Shown piece after piece: positions 43,975 to 53,863 of a stretch of DNA of 64,000 bases. The position numbers and the translations under genes were made by a program. Source of the stretch: RGIG4608 sp051867875 (lineage in GTDB: Bacteria > Bacillota > Clostridia > Oscillospirales > CAG-272). A model generated the notes under the pieces. That model saw only the letters and a list, made by a program, of their open reading frames with translations, was not told where the DNA came from and made no database searches. The stretch's first letter is position 1, and every line of letters starts with the position of its first letter. The stretch lies in NCBI GenBank assembly GCA_051867875.1, contig JBJDZG010000030.1, positions 1-64,000 of the forward strand, written 5' to 3'.

Positions 43975-46002
43975 ATGAGAAAACAGACCGACAATTCACA
44001 AAGATACGTAATACTCTCCTGCGCCTTTGCGCTCGTGTGCCTGATATTTTTGGCAAGGCTCGCCAATTTGCAATTCGACCCCCAAAAAACGGAGGATTTG
44101 CGCGCGGAAAGCCGATACACGACCGAAAAGCAAGTAATACAGGCTCTGCGCGGAAACATCTGCGACAGAAACGGCAATGTGCTCGTTACTACCTCGTACG
44201 CTTACGACATAGTTTTCGACTACACCTATATGCCCGACGCTTGGATAGAATTCAACCGTTCCATTCTCGACGTACTTGACGCCATGGACGCCTGCGGCGT
44301 GATTGAGTACCGCGCGGAGGATTTGTTCCCCTTTTCGGGCACTTATCCGAATTACAGCTACTCCGACGAGGCTTTGACCGAGGGCACGGCGACCTACCGC
44401 GCGCTGAACAGAATACTTGGGGACCTCGGAAAAGAGGGTATCAGCGCCGAGGAGCTCACCGAGTATTTCGTCAAGCGTTGGAAATTCAACCGCCTTGACG
44501 AAAACGGCGAGCAGATTTTCTCCGACGAGGAGATAGGCAAGCTCATTCGCGTGCGCTACGATATGATAAGAACGGAATTTTCGTCCGTCACTCCCTACGT
44601 TATCGCCAAGGGCGTGGACATAGACTTCGTTACATATATTAAAGAGCAAGCCATCGCGGGCGTGTCCGACAAAATAAGCGTGCAGAGGACTTATATGTAC
44701 CCCGGTTATGCGTCGCACATTCTCGGCAGAGTGGGTCCCATCACCGCAGAAACATGGGAATACTACAAGGCTCTCGGCTACGGAATCAACGACACCGTCG
44801 GCGTTGAGGGGTGCGAGGCTGAATTTGAAGAATATCTGCGCGGAAGCGACGGCGTCCGCACGATAAAGAGAAATTCCAAGGGCGAGATAGTTTCCGAGGA
44901 GATAACCGTCGAGCCGATTCCGGGCAAAGACGTTTACCTCACAATAGACATTGATACGCAGATAGCGTGCGAGGACGCTATTAAACAATATATGGCGGAC
45001 TTCGGCAAGAACGAGGGTGCAAGCGTCGCACTTGACCCGAGCACGGGAGATATTTTAGCGATAGCGTCGTATCCCACCTACGACTTGACGAGCTTTTCCA
45101 AGGACTACAACTCCCTGCTTGATGACGAGCACCTTCCCCTGCTCAACCGCGCGACGGGCGCGGCTTACGCACCCGGCTCTACCTTTAAGGTGGCAGTTGC
45201 TCTCGCCGCCTTGCAGGAGGGCGCAATCGACAAAAATTCCACGGTGCACTGCTCGCACGGCTACTACAACGGCGGTCTTGCGATAAAGTGCGAAAACCAT
45301 AACAGCTATTACACCTCAAACCTCAACGTAATCGAGGCTCTGACCTTTTCCTGCAACGCTTTCTTCATCGGAACGGGCTACGAAAAGCTCGATATCGACA
45401 CGATGAAGGATTACTGTATAAATCTCGGGCTCGGACAAAGCACGGGCATCGAGCTTAACGAGGTCATAGGTCAGATAGCCTGCCCCGACAACTCGTCAAA
45501 CTGGACGGCTTACGAGGAAGCCTCCTCCTATATCGGTCAGTCGATTCACAAATACACCCCTCTCCAGCTCTCGTCCTATATCGCAACCGTTGCAAACGGC
45601 GGGACGAGATACGCAACTCACCTGCTCCACTCGGTACGCACCTTCTCGGGCGAAACGGTCTACGAGCAAAAGAGCGAGGTGTTAAGCTCCCTGACTATTT
45701 CAAATTATACCCTCAGTACGATTAAAACGGGTATGCGCGATATGGTAAACAATTCCCCGACCGCAACCTGGAATATGTACCGCCTTCACGGCATTGAGGC
45801 AACCGTTTGCGGCAAATCGGGTACGGCGCAGATAGGCGCGGGCTTGCAGAACTGCTGGTTTACCGCCTTTGCCCCCATGGAAAATCCGCAGATAGTCGTT
45901 ACCTCGATTATCGAGGAAGGCTCGTCGGGCGCGTCCGTTTCGGCGATTGACGCCGCCGTTATCGCGGCTTACCTTAACGACAGGGAAGAAAGCGCTAACT
46001 AA
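43975..46002 (+). CDS. mrdA: Class B penicillin-binding protein 2 (elongation transpeptidase)
   Basis: 675 aa. An N-terminal anchor (~12-30) is followed by the PBP dimer domain (~60-300: ALRGNICDRNGNVLVTTSYAYDI) and a transpeptidase domain (~320-665). The active-site motifs are APGSTFKVA (Ser nucleophile and Lys), SCNAFF (SxN) and GKSGTAQIG (KSGT). It cross-links peptidoglycan during elongation with RodA/MreB partners and is a beta-lactam target. It follows mreD and a CPBP gene. The mrdA symbol is by context; a FtsI-type role is less likely. Confidence 0.88.
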   Translation: MRKQTDNSQRYVILSCAFALVCLIFLARLANLQFDPQKTEDLRAESRYTTEKQVIQALRGNICDRNGNVLVTTSYAYDIVFDYTYMPDAWIEFNRSILDVLDAMDACGVIEYRAEDLFPFSGTYPNYSYSDEALTEGTATYRALNRILGDLGKEGISAEELTEYFVKRWKFNRLDENGEQIFSDEEIGKLIRVRYDMIRTEFSSVTPYVIAKGVDIDFVTYIKEQAIAGVSDKISVQRTYMYPGYASHILGRVGPITAETWEYYKALGYGINDTVGVEGCEAEFEEYLRGSDGVRTIKRNSKGEIVSEEITVEPIPGKDVYLTIDIDTQIACEDAIKQYMADFGKNEGASVALDPSTGDILAIASYPTYDLTSFSKDYNSLLDDEHLPLLNRATGAAYAPGSTFKVAVALAALQEGAIDKNSTVHCSHGYYNGGLAIKCENHNSYYTSNLNVIEALTFSCNAFFIGTGYEKLDIDTMKDYCINLGLGQSTGIELNEVIGQIACPDNSSNWTAYEEASSYIGQSIHKYTPLQLSSYIATVANGGTRYATHLLHSVRTFSGETVYEQKSEVLSSLTISNYTLSTIKTGMRDMVNNSPTATWNMYRLHGIEATVCGKSGTAQIGAGLQNCWFTAFAPMENPQIVVTSIIEEGSSGASVSAIDAAVIAAYLNDREESAN

Positions 46003-46034
46003 TGCAAAATTCAGATAAATTTTAAGGAATTAAT

Positions 46035-47912
46035 ATGACTTCACTTAAAACACAGGTCGCCGTTATCGGCGCAGGACACGCAGGACTCGAAGCGGCGGTA
46101 GCTTCCGCGCGCCTCGGTCTTGACACCACTCTTTTCACAATGAGTCTTGACTCGCTCGCAAATATGCCTTGTAACCCCTCGATAGGCGGAACCGCAAAGG
46201 GCCACCTCGTCTTTGAGATAGACGCTCTCGGCGGAGTGATGGGGCAGCTTGCGGACAAGGTTACGCTCCAGTCGAGAACCTTGAATCTCGGCAAGGGTGC
46301 GGCGGTTCATTCAAAGAGAATACAGGCGGACAGAAGAAAATATCACGCTCTTGCAAAGCACCTCGTTGAGAAAACCGACAATCTCCGCCTCGTTCAAGCG
46401 GAAATCGTGGATATAGAAACGAAAATCGCAGACGGCAAAAAGAGCATTTGCGCCGTTATTACAGCGCTCGGAGAGCGCTGGGAGTGCGACCGTGCCGTAA
46501 TCTGCACGGGAACTTATCTTGAAAGTCGTGTCTTCGTCGGAGATAAGAATTTTTCATCGGGTCCTGACGGGCTTTTGGCGGCAAACGGACTTTCCTCTGC
46601 ACTCGCCCGCGAGGGAATACGCCTTATGCGCTTCAAAACGGGCACACCCGCGCGGGTAAAGCGCGCGAGCATTGATTTTTCCGCCCTTGAAGTGCAGGAC
46701 GGAGAGGAGGTTATCACGCCCTACTCCGCTCTTACCGACGAGCACTATTTTGACGGTGCGGAGCAAATTCCCTGCCATATCGTCTACACAAACGAAAACA
46801 CCCACAGCATAATCAAAGAAAACATACACCTTTCCGCTATGTATTCCGGACAAATACACGGCACAGGACCGAGGTACTGTCCCTCTATCGAGGACAAAAT
46901 CGTCCGCTTTGCCGACAAGGAAAAGCATCAGCTCTTCGTCGAGCCCATGGGCGAGGACACCGAGGAAATGTATATTCAGGGCTTTTCAACCTCGCTCCCT
47001 ACGGCAGTCCAGCACGAAATGCTCCATTCCTTAAAAGGCTTTGAGCACGCAGAGATAATGCGCTACGCTTACGCGATAGAATACGACTGCTCCGACCCCA
47101 CCCAGCTCTACGCTACCCTTGAATACAAGGACATTTCGGGGCTTTACGGCGCGGGACAGTTCAACGGCACATCCGGCTACGAGGAAGCCGCCGCACAGGG
47201 CTTAATAGCAGGCGCAAACGCCGCCCTCTCGCTTCTTTGCAAGGAGCAGATAGTTCTCAAAAGGAGCGACGGCTATATCGGCACGCTCATTGACGACCTC
47301 GTTACAAAGGGTACGAATGAGCCATACCGAATGATGACCTCGCGCTCCGAATACCGCCTGCTTCTGCGTCAGGATAACGCAGACCGCCGACTAACCGAGA
47401 TAGGCTACCGCGCGGGGCTTATTGACGAAGAAAGATATAAAAAATTCTTGCACAAAAAGGAGCTGACGGACGCGGAAACGGAGCGCCTTGAAAGCACTTT
47501 TATCTCCCCCCTCGCCGCAAATCCGTTCCTTCAAAAAATGGGACTTACAACCGTTTCGACGGGAATATCGCTCGCGGAGCTTTTGCGCCGTCCGAGCCTT
47601 AATTACGACCTCTTGGCAGAGGTGGACGAAAACCGCCCCGAGCTTCCGAGAGGAGTCAGAATGACGGCAGAGATATCCATAAAATACGAGGGCTATATCA
47701 AGCGTCAGCTTAACGAGGTCAGGCGCAAGGAAAAGCTCGACGAAAAGAAAATTCCCGAGGATATAGACTATTCGGCGATCAGGGGACTGCGAATCGAAGC
47801 AGTTCAAAAGCTCTCACGCGTGCGTCCGCTGACAATCGGTCAGGCGTCGAGAATAAGCGGTGTCAGCCCCGCCGACGTGTCCGTTCTGATGATATATATA
47901 GGCATCGTTTGA
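46035..47912 (+). CDS. mnmG: tRNA uridine-34 carboxymethylaminomethyl modification enzyme MnmG
   Basis: 625 aa, the full MnmG length. The FAD-binding Rossmann motif VAVIGAGHAGLEAAVASARLG is at residues 8-28, followed by NMPCNPSIGGTAKGHLV, the strict MnmG signature. A C-terminal helical domain ends with SRISGVSPADVSVLMIYI. With MnmE it installs cmnm5 at U34 of certain tRNAs. mnmE is not adjacent. AAGGA precedes the ATG. Confidence 0.96.
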   Translation: MTSLKTQVAVIGAGHAGLEAAVASARLGLDTTLFTMSLDSLANMPCNPSIGGTAKGHLVFEIDALGGVMGQLADKVTLQSRTLNLGKGAAVHSKRIQADRRKYHALAKHLVEKTDNLRLVQAEIVDIETKIADGKKSICAVITALGERWECDRAVICTGTYLESRVFVGDKNFSSGPDGLLAANGLSSALAREGIRLMRFKTGTPARVKRASIDFSALEVQDGEEVITPYSALTDEHYFDGAEQIPCHIVYTNENTHSIIKENIHLSAMYSGQIHGTGPRYCPSIEDKIVRFADKEKHQLFVEPMGEDTEEMYIQGFSTSLPTAVQHEMLHSLKGFEHAEIMRYAYAIEYDCSDPTQLYATLEYKDISGLYGAGQFNGTSGYEEAAAQGLIAGANAALSLLCKEQIVLKRSDGYIGTLIDDLVTKGTNEPYRMMTSRSEYRLLLRQDNADRRLTEIGYRAGLIDEERYKKFLHKKELTDAETERLESTFISPLAANPFLQKMGLTTVSTGISLAELLRRPSLNYDLLAEVDENRPELPRGVRMTAEISIKYEGYIKRQLNEVRRKEKLDEKKIPEDIDYSAIRGLRIEAVQKLSRVRPLTIGQASRISGVSPADVSVLMIYIGIV

Positions 47913-47924
47913 GGATATATTTAT

Positions 47925-48656
47925 ATGGAAAACAAATTCAAAAACGAAAGATATTTAAGAACAGAAATGCTCATCGGCGATGAGGCTCTGAATAAACTCA
48001 AAAATGCCCGCGTTGCCGTTTTCGGCATCGGAGGAGTGGGCGGTTACGCCCTTGAAGCCCTCGTGCGCGCGGGAGTCGGCGAGATTGACGTTATCGACAG
48101 CGACTGTGTTGCGCCCTCAAACATTAACCGTCAAATCCTTGCAACCGAAGAAACTGTTGGAAAATTAAAGGTTGATATCGCCGAGCAAAGAGCAAAGTCG
48201 ATAAATCCCGAGGTCAAAATCAACAAATTTCCCGTTTTCTATCTTCCCGAAACGGCGAGTATGTTCAATTTTGCGAATTACGACTATATCATCGACGCCA
48301 TTGACACCGTTTCCGGTAAAATGGAGCTCATAAAAAGAGCCGACGGCGCGGGCGTACCGATAATCTCGTCAATGGGAACGGGCAATAAGCTCGACCCCTG
48401 CGCCTTTGAGGTCGCGGATATTTACAAAACGAGCGTCTGTCCGCTCGCCAAGGTAATTCGCTCACTTTGCAAAAAGGCGGGAATCAGGCACTTAAAGGTT
48501 GTTTATTCAAAAGAGCAGCCGCTCACCCCGCGCTCCGTAGAAAGTGCCGAAACCAAGGGAAAAACGGGCAGGACTTCCCCCGCTTCTATTTCCTTCGTTC
48601 CCCCCGTCGCAGGTTTTATACTTGCGGGCGAGGTCATAAAGGATTTAATAAAATAA
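47925..48656 (+). CDS. tcdA: tRNA threonylcarbamoyladenosine dehydratase TcdA
   Basis: 243 aa of the ThiF/MoeB/E1 superfamily. The ATP site is VAVFGIGGVGGYALEALVRAGVG (~31-53), with the catalytic region around SMGTGNKLDP and a CPLAKVIR segment. TcdA cyclises t6A37 to ct6A in tRNA. It starts 12 nt after mnmG, making a two-gene tRNA-modification unit. Confidence 0.92.
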   Translation: MENKFKNERYLRTEMLIGDEALNKLKNARVAVFGIGGVGGYALEALVRAGVGEIDVIDSDCVAPSNINRQILATEETVGKLKVDIAEQRAKSINPEVKINKFPVFYLPETASMFNFANYDYIIDAIDTVSGKMELIKRADGAGVPIISSMGTGNKLDPCAFEVADIYKTSVCPLAKVIRSLCKKAGIRHLKVVYSKEQPLTPRSVESAETKGKTGRTSPASISFVPPVAGFILAGEVIKDLIK

Positions 48657-48693
48657 AACAAAAATACCCATTCCACTCTCTTTCGGAGGATAT

Positions 48694-50061
48694 ATGAAAA
48701 AGATTTCATCAACAGCTATATTAGCTTCGGTTCTCGTTCTGTGCCTTATAGTTATGGGCGTACTCATAGCGGTGCTCGTAATTCCGCCAAAGGATTGCAC
48801 CCACGCGGTGTGCCATAAGGAGTTGCACGAGCCCGACTGCGACGAAAAGGGCTACACGCTCTACACCTGCCAAAAGTGCGGTTATGCCTTTGAGGCGGAT
48901 TTTGTTTCACCTCTCGGACACGATTTCACCGACGAGGTGGTCGCTCCTACCTGCGACAAAGAGGGCTATACCGCCCATTCCTGCTCCGTCTGCGGAATAG
49001 TTGATAAGGACAACTACGTTCGCCCGACGGGACATACATACAGTGAGAGCACGGTCGAGCCCACCTGCGAGGAGCTCGGATACACGCTTCATAAATGCGA
49101 CGACTGCGCCTTTGAGGTCAAAAGCGACTACGTCGCGCCCAAGGGACACCTTACAAAGCAAACGGTAGTCGCGCCTACCTGCGACGAAGAGGGCTACACC
49201 GTTCATAAGTGCAAAAACTGCTCCTATGAATATATCAATGAAATAACCGCCCCCACAGGACACGATTTTGAGAAAACGTATATCCGTCCAAATCTTGAAA
49301 AAACGGGCTACACCGAGTATAAATGTAAAGTTTGCGGAAGCGCTCATAAGGCGGATTTCGTTTTCTATTCCGACATCTTCACGGGAGCCGAGGGCGAAGG
49401 AAGAGGAGAGCTCGCCTGGGGACTTGACCTCTCTCATCACTCCTACGACGTCGATTTTGAAGCGCTCAAAGCACTCGGTGTTGATTTCGTAATTCTGCGA
49501 GTCGGTTATAATACCTCGCTCGACACGAGATTTGAGGAGTATTTCGCAAAGGCTAAGGCAGCAGGGCTCGATATAGGCATCTATTTTTTCACTCTTGCCG
49601 ATAACGCAGAGGACGCAAAGGCGGACGCCAAGCGCGTCGCCGATTGGCTCCGCGGCAAACAGTTTGAGTACCCTGTGTTCTACGATATCGAGGACTACGC
49701 GGGCGCAGGCTACTATCCCAGCGATTTCAGCGAGGAGCAGATAATGGAGATAGCGCACACGTTTATGACCGAAATGGTCGAATACGGCTACTATCCCGGA
49801 CTTTATACAAACAACTATTTCCTATATAGCCTCTATAATAACGAAAAGGCGCTCCGACTCTACGATATCTGGTACGCGCGCTATACGGATACACCCGACG
49901 ACTATATCGATGATTACAGCGCAAAATACTCAATGTGGCAGTACGCGGGCAGCGTCGAAGGCTTTGGAAACGGCGCCGTCAGCGGAATGTGCGACGTAAA
50001 CTACGCCTTCAAAAATTATCCCGCCATCATCAAAAAATTCGGCTTTAACGGGTATCAATAA
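48694..50061 (+). CDS. GH25 lysozyme with Cys-rich tandem repeats
   Basis: 455 aa. A membrane anchor or signal sequence (~8-30) is followed by five ~36-residue repeats (~35-225) of the form PTCxxxGYTxHxCxxCxxxxxxDYVxPxGH, each with Cys-x2-Cys and His residues that could bind metal or form disulfides. The last repeat has lost some Cys. The glycosyl hydrolase family 25 domain follows (~230-450), with LDLSHH, VILRVGY and the catalytic FYDIEDY. It cleaves peptidoglycan between MurNAc and GlcNAc. GGAGG lies 4 nt before the ATG. Confidence 0.9.
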   Translation: MKKISSTAILASVLVLCLIVMGVLIAVLVIPPKDCTHAVCHKELHEPDCDEKGYTLYTCQKCGYAFEADFVSPLGHDFTDEVVAPTCDKEGYTAHSCSVCGIVDKDNYVRPTGHTYSESTVEPTCEELGYTLHKCDDCAFEVKSDYVAPKGHLTKQTVVAPTCDEEGYTVHKCKNCSYEYINEITAPTGHDFEKTYIRPNLEKTGYTEYKCKVCGSAHKADFVFYSDIFTGAEGEGRGELAWGLDLSHHSYDVDFEALKALGVDFVILRVGYNTSLDTRFEEYFAKAKAAGLDIGIYFFTLADNAEDAKADAKRVADWLRGKQFEYPVFYDIEDYAGAGYYPSDFSEEQIMEIAHTFMTEMVEYGYYPGLYTNNYFLYSLYNNEKALRLYDIWYARYTDTPDDYIDDYSAKYSMWQYAGSVEGFGNGAVSGMCDVNYAFKNYPAIIKKFGFNGYQ

Positions 50062-50077
50062 ATCCACCTTCGACGGG

Positions 50078-50134
50078 TGAAATTCGCCGCGGCGAATGAA
50101 ATTGCTTCGCAGTGAATCCTGCTTCGCAGAGTTA
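50078..50134 (+). repeat. Short palindromic repeat cluster
   Basis: ATTCGCCGCGGCGAAT is a perfect 16-nt palindrome, followed by two related elements (TTGCTTCGCAGTGAA and CCTGCTTCGCAGAG). Similar GAA-TTC palindromic strings are common intergenic repeats in Clostridia. It sits between the GH25 stop and its terminator. Confidence 0.5.
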
Positions 50135-50141
50135 AAATAAG

Positions 50142-50187
50142 AAAAAAAGAGAACATTTCGGCACAAGCCGATTTGTTCTCTTTTTTG
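50142..50187. terminator. Bidirectional terminator after the GH25 gene
   Basis: AAAAAAGAGAACA...TCGGC, 4-nt loop, GCCGA...TGTTCTCTTTTTT, with a 2-nt internal mismatch and a T-run on each strand. Confidence 0.85.
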
Positions 50188-50290
50188 TTGGGTTTAAGTT
50201 TTATTTTGTTGCGTAAGACTTAGCCGCAACGCGCCATAAAAAGTTTTTGCAGAGCTTTTTTCAAAAAGCGACCTTCCAAATAAATTAACT

Positions 50291-52078
50291 TTATATCTGT
50301 TGCTTTCTGAACAAGCCGAAAGCGATGGCGATAAGTGCCAACGCGTGAACGATCACAATCGCTATGGCAAGCACGGGGTCAAACGCTCCGCCTGCAAGTG
50401 CAGTCGTTGTTCCGAGAAGCGAGCCCAAATCAAAAATCGAATAATTTATATTATTTATGACGACATCGCTTGCGGAGAAGCGCAGGTCAACGAGCGTCAG
50501 ATACGGCAAAATCGTATATCTGAGCACCGCATAATCGGCAATGAGCGCACACGCTACCATCTGAACTATGGAAGAAAGGCTCTGTACGACGAGCGATATC
50601 ACGAGCGCAAGAACGCTCTTTTTCATCAAGGTTGAGAGTGCAAAAGCAAGCGAAATCACGGGAAGCGCCTGAATTATGACGAGCGCGACGGTGTAGAGCG
50701 TTTCAAGCACCGACGCCACCTCTGTAACGCTTCCGCCGACGTATGAAAGGTCTGGTGCAAAGAGGTCGCCGACGCCGCTGATCGCTACGTTGAGCCCGAC
50801 GATAACGACAGTTCCCATAACAATGAGTGCCACGTGCAAAAGGAGTACGCACGCGAGCTTTGAGAGCAGTATTTTCCATCTCTTTTTCGGTCTTATGAGC
50901 AAAAGTCTTACCGTGCCCGAAGAAAATTCACTTGCAACTATCATGCTCGCAAGCACGACGCTGAAAATGAGCACGAAGCCCGAAATGCTGACGATTTGTG
51001 TCCTCACGTCCTTCTTTACCGTGCTGTCCACGCCCTCGGGCGCAATATTATTCATCACGGCGTAATGGGCGACCTTGACACCCGCCTCGGTGTCCGCGAC
51101 GGTGCGCTCGACGTAAGCAAGATAATCGTCGTATTTCTCGTATTCGTAGTAATAGTTTATTCTGTTCTCAAGAAATTCCTCGTAGCTCACAGCATAGAGT
51201 GAGTAATCGGAAATGGTGGAATACGAGTTCAAAAACGCCACGGAAAAATCAAATCGCCAATCGTCAAGGCTCGTCGTTTCGCTTTTGAGCTTTCGGAACA
51301 TTTCGTCAGCCATTCCGTAATACTCTAACCTGCGTTCTGCGGACGAAATCTCTCCCTCGGAAGCGCCCGAAAGTCTGAGCGCTTCAAGTTCAAAACGCGC
51401 TCTGTTCACAAGCGTCTCAGTCCTCTCGGTGTATTCGGAAAGAATATTTGTTGCATCGCAGGAAATTATCATATCTTTAATCGTGGCAAGGTCTTCACTA
51501 GCGCTTTGAAGAAGCGCGGAAATTTCGCCCGAGGTGTGCGGATTTGCTATTACATTGCCAACGCTGTCACACCACGAATCGCCGTCAAAATAATACGTGT
51601 CGGAAGCAAAATAATCGTAAATACAGCTATAATACGCCGAATCCCAGAGATTCGCCTCCGAATACTCGCCCTCTGCGAGCAATTCGAGCGCGTGCGCGCG
51701 CAAATAATATTGCGCAAATGAGCGGGTATCCGTATCTGCTCCCGAATCCTCGTTCGGGAAAAGCACGGAAACGTCGCCCTCAAAAAGATAGCGGAACTTC
51801 CACTCGGGCAGAGCGTTGTCGATAAAGAATTTTACCGCGTCGGCATACCGATACCAATAATCCGCTCCGAGAGGGTCTCCGATCTCCTCGTAGAACTTGG
51901 CATTCGATATGTACATTTCGCGGAGCTCATCGGGGCTGTTATCGTAATTGAATATTTCCTTTTCCGCAAGTCCTATAAAGGGCGTTGCCACAACGAAAAT
52001 CGCAAAAATTATCAGAATTATGCGATATCCCGTCTGCTTTAACACCTTTGTAAATTCGTTATGTAAAAGTCCTCTCAT
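50291..52078 (-). CDS. ABC-2 type transporter permease with large extracytoplasmic domain
   Basis: 595 aa. One membrane helix near the N-terminus (~20-40) is followed by ~330 residues rich in acidic and Tyr/Ser residues outside the membrane (helical, ~45-370), then about five helices (~375-590). This is the layout of BcrB/ABC-2 export permeases with a sensor-like loop. The ATG overlaps the ATPase stop (ATGA). The substrate is unknown; peptide antibiotics or lantibiotics are typical for this type. Confidence 0.85.
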   Translation of the reverse strand: MRGLLHNEFTKVLKQTGYRIILIIFAIFVVATPFIGLAEKEIFNYDNSPDELREMYISNAKFYEEIGDPLGADYWYRYADAVKFFIDNALPEWKFRYLFEGDVSVLFPNEDSGADTDTRSFAQYYLRAHALELLAEGEYSEANLWDSAYYSCIYDYFASDTYYFDGDSWCDSVGNVIANPHTSGEISALLQSASEDLATIKDMIISCDATNILSEYTERTETLVNRARFELEALRLSGASEGEISSAERRLEYYGMADEMFRKLKSETTSLDDWRFDFSVAFLNSYSTISDYSLYAVSYEEFLENRINYYYEYEKYDDYLAYVERTVADTEAGVKVAHYAVMNNIAPEGVDSTVKKDVRTQIVSISGFVLIFSVVLASMIVASEFSSGTVRLLLIRPKKRWKILLSKLACVLLLHVALIVMGTVVIVGLNVAISGVGDLFAPDLSYVGGSVTEVASVLETLYTVALVIIQALPVISLAFALSTLMKKSVLALVISLVVQSLSSIVQMVACALIADYAVLRYTILPYLTLVDLRFSASDVVINNINYSIFDLGSLLGTTTALAGGAFDPVLAIAIVIVHALALIAIAFGLFRKQQI

Positions 52079-53019
52079 GCCGTCTTGCCCCCTTTCGCGT
52101 CCGTGCGAATGTCGGAAGTGATTTCAAGGAATGCGTCTTCAAGCGAGCGTTTTTGCTCGCTGACGGAATAGATTTTCACTCCGTTAAGGGAGAGAAGATA
52201 AATTATCGACGGAATATCGTCGTGAGAAATCTCAAATTTCAGCACGCCGGAGTCCCGCTCGGCAGAAATTCCCTTGTTTTTGAGCAAATTGAGTGCCAAA
52301 TCAGCTCCGTCCGCCTCGATAAGAAGCACGGACTTGCCGTCGGAGCCGACGTTTTTAAGCTCCGATACCGCCTTCTGACTGACGACCTTTCCGTGATTTA
52401 TCACCGCAACGGTGTCGCAAAGCAGTTCAAGCTCCGAAAGCAGATGGCTCGACACGAAAACCGCAAGCCCTTCTTCGCGCGCGAGCTTTTTAAGCAAATC
52501 CCTCAAATCCTTGATTCCCGCAGGGTCAAGTCCGTTTGTGGGCTCGTCGAGCACGAGGAGCCTCGGGCGGTGCATTATCGCCTGCGCAACTCCGAGACGC
52601 TGACGCATACCGAGTGAGTATTTTGAAATCTTTTCGTTCGCGCGCTCGGAGAGTCCGACGAGCTCAAGGACCTCGTCAATTCTCGCCTCGTCGATTTTAT
52701 CGCCGTACATTCTTGCAAAATGTCGCAAGTTATCACGCGCGCTGAGGTAGGGGTACATTTCGGGATTTTCGACGATGCCGCCGACGCACGCAATCGCGCC
52801 CTCAAAATCGCTCACTATGTCGTGAGAGCAAATTGAGATAGAGCCGTGCGTGAGTTGTAAAAGTCCCAAAATCAGTTTTATCGTCGTGGTTTTGCCCGAG
52901 CCGTTAGGTCCGAGATAGCCGAGTATCTCTCCTTCGTGCACGTCAAGCGTTACGTTTGACAGCACTCTCCGCGAGCCGAAGGATTTGCTCAGGTTCTTTA
53001 TTTCGAGTACCGTTTCCAT
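52075..53019 (-). CDS. ABC transporter ATP-binding protein (BcrA/CcmA type)
   Basis: 314 aa. Walker A GPNGSGKTTT (~39-48), signature YSLGMRQRLG (~136), Walker B LLVLDEPTNGLDP (~156-168), and H-loop VSSHLL. A C-terminal extension of ~90 residues is typical of drug-export ATPases. It is translationally coupled to the permease and begins 27 nt after folT. Confidence 0.93.
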   Translation of the reverse strand: METVLEIKNLSKSFGSRRVLSNVTLDVHEGEILGYLGPNGSGKTTTIKLILGLLQLTHGSISICSHDIVSDFEGAIACVGGIVENPEMYPYLSARDNLRHFARMYGDKIDEARIDEVLELVGLSERANEKISKYSLGMRQRLGVAQAIMHRPRLLVLDEPTNGLDPAGIKDLRDLLKKLAREEGLAVFVSSHLLSELELLCDTVAVINHGKVVSQKAVSELKNVGSDGKSVLLIEADGADLALNLLKNKGISAERDSGVLKFEISHDDIPSIIYLLSLNGVKIYSVSEQKRSLEDAFLEITSDIRTDAKGGKTA

Positions 53020-53046
53020 AAGGACACCTCCATGTTAAGTCTGTTA

Positions 53047-53802
53047 TTACCACAGTTTGAAATTGAGCTCTTCTATTATATCCTTTAAGACGAAAATATA
53101 GAGCAAAATAAGCCCGACGGAAAGCAAAATAAAAATGACTATCTCCAATATCAGATGCCTGTTCGACGGTCTTTTGACCTCGCAGAGCTTCGGGTCAACG
53201 AGCTTCATTCGCGCAAGGACGGGCAAGGCGTAGGTGAAAACCAGCACGATGAGCGTAGCTTCAAGCGGGAACATTACGAGATTTTTCGCAATCCGCACAC
53301 CGTTGATTATGCTGTAAGCCTCCGCGCGTTCAAGTCCGTAATAAAAGTAGTACATCCACTTGTTAAAAACCGAGGTCAGGATAATGTTGCAGACGAGATT
53401 TACCGTAAACTTCGCAGTCATTGCGCTCGTAAATGTTATTTTTCTTTTCCAGAAGAAAAGTCCGAAGATAAAGGAGCTGAGCATTTCGACCAGGGCAAAG
53501 GGCGGGAAATACTGCCCCATTTTGCCCGTCACAAGACAGCCGAGCGTGTCGCTTATCGCACCGACGATAAGTCCCATAAGCGGGCCGTATATCACCGAGC
53601 CGAGCGAATTTACATACGCGTCAAAGGAAATCGAAAGCCCCTCGGCGAGCGGAATTTTCAAAAATTTCACCGCAACGCGGAGCGCAACGACAAGTGCCGC
53701 TATGGTCAGCATTTTCACGTCGCCGAGCTGTGCTTCCGCCTCGCGCCAGTAATTTTTCGAGAAAATGCTCATATTTTCGTTATTAGTTTCACTTAAATAC
53801 AT
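53047..53802 (-). CDS. folT: Folate ECF transporter S component FolT
   Basis: 251 aa, begun at the ATG 5 nt after AAAGGAGG. Six membrane helices; GSVIYGPLMGLIVGAISDTLGCLVTGKMGQYFPPF (~72-106) is the FolT-type core. S components give substrate specificity to the shared EcfAA'T module, not encoded here. A THF riboswitch in the leader supports folate as substrate. An extended cytoplasmic segment after residue 200 and a last helix are extra to the minimal S component. Confidence 0.85.
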   Translation of the reverse strand: MYLSETNNENMSIFSKNYWREAEAQLGDVKMLTIAALVVALRVAVKFLKIPLAEGLSISFDAYVNSLGSVIYGPLMGLIVGAISDTLGCLVTGKMGQYFPPFALVEMLSSFIFGLFFWKRKITFTSAMTAKFTVNLVCNIILTSVFNKWMYYFYYGLERAEAYSIINGVRIAKNLVMFPLEATLIVLVFTYALPVLARMKLVDPKLCEVKRPSNRHLILEIVIFILLSVGLILLYIFVLKDIIEELNFKLW

Positions 53803-53863
53803 AAAAACCTCCTTTACAGCATACTCCGAGCCGAAAAGGAGCTTGACTTTGCAAAAATCCTCT

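Noticed and set aside
50291..53019. Treating the ABC pair as part of an ECF folate importer
   Set aside because: The ATPase and ABC-2 permease are export-type (BcrAB-like), not EcfA/EcfT.
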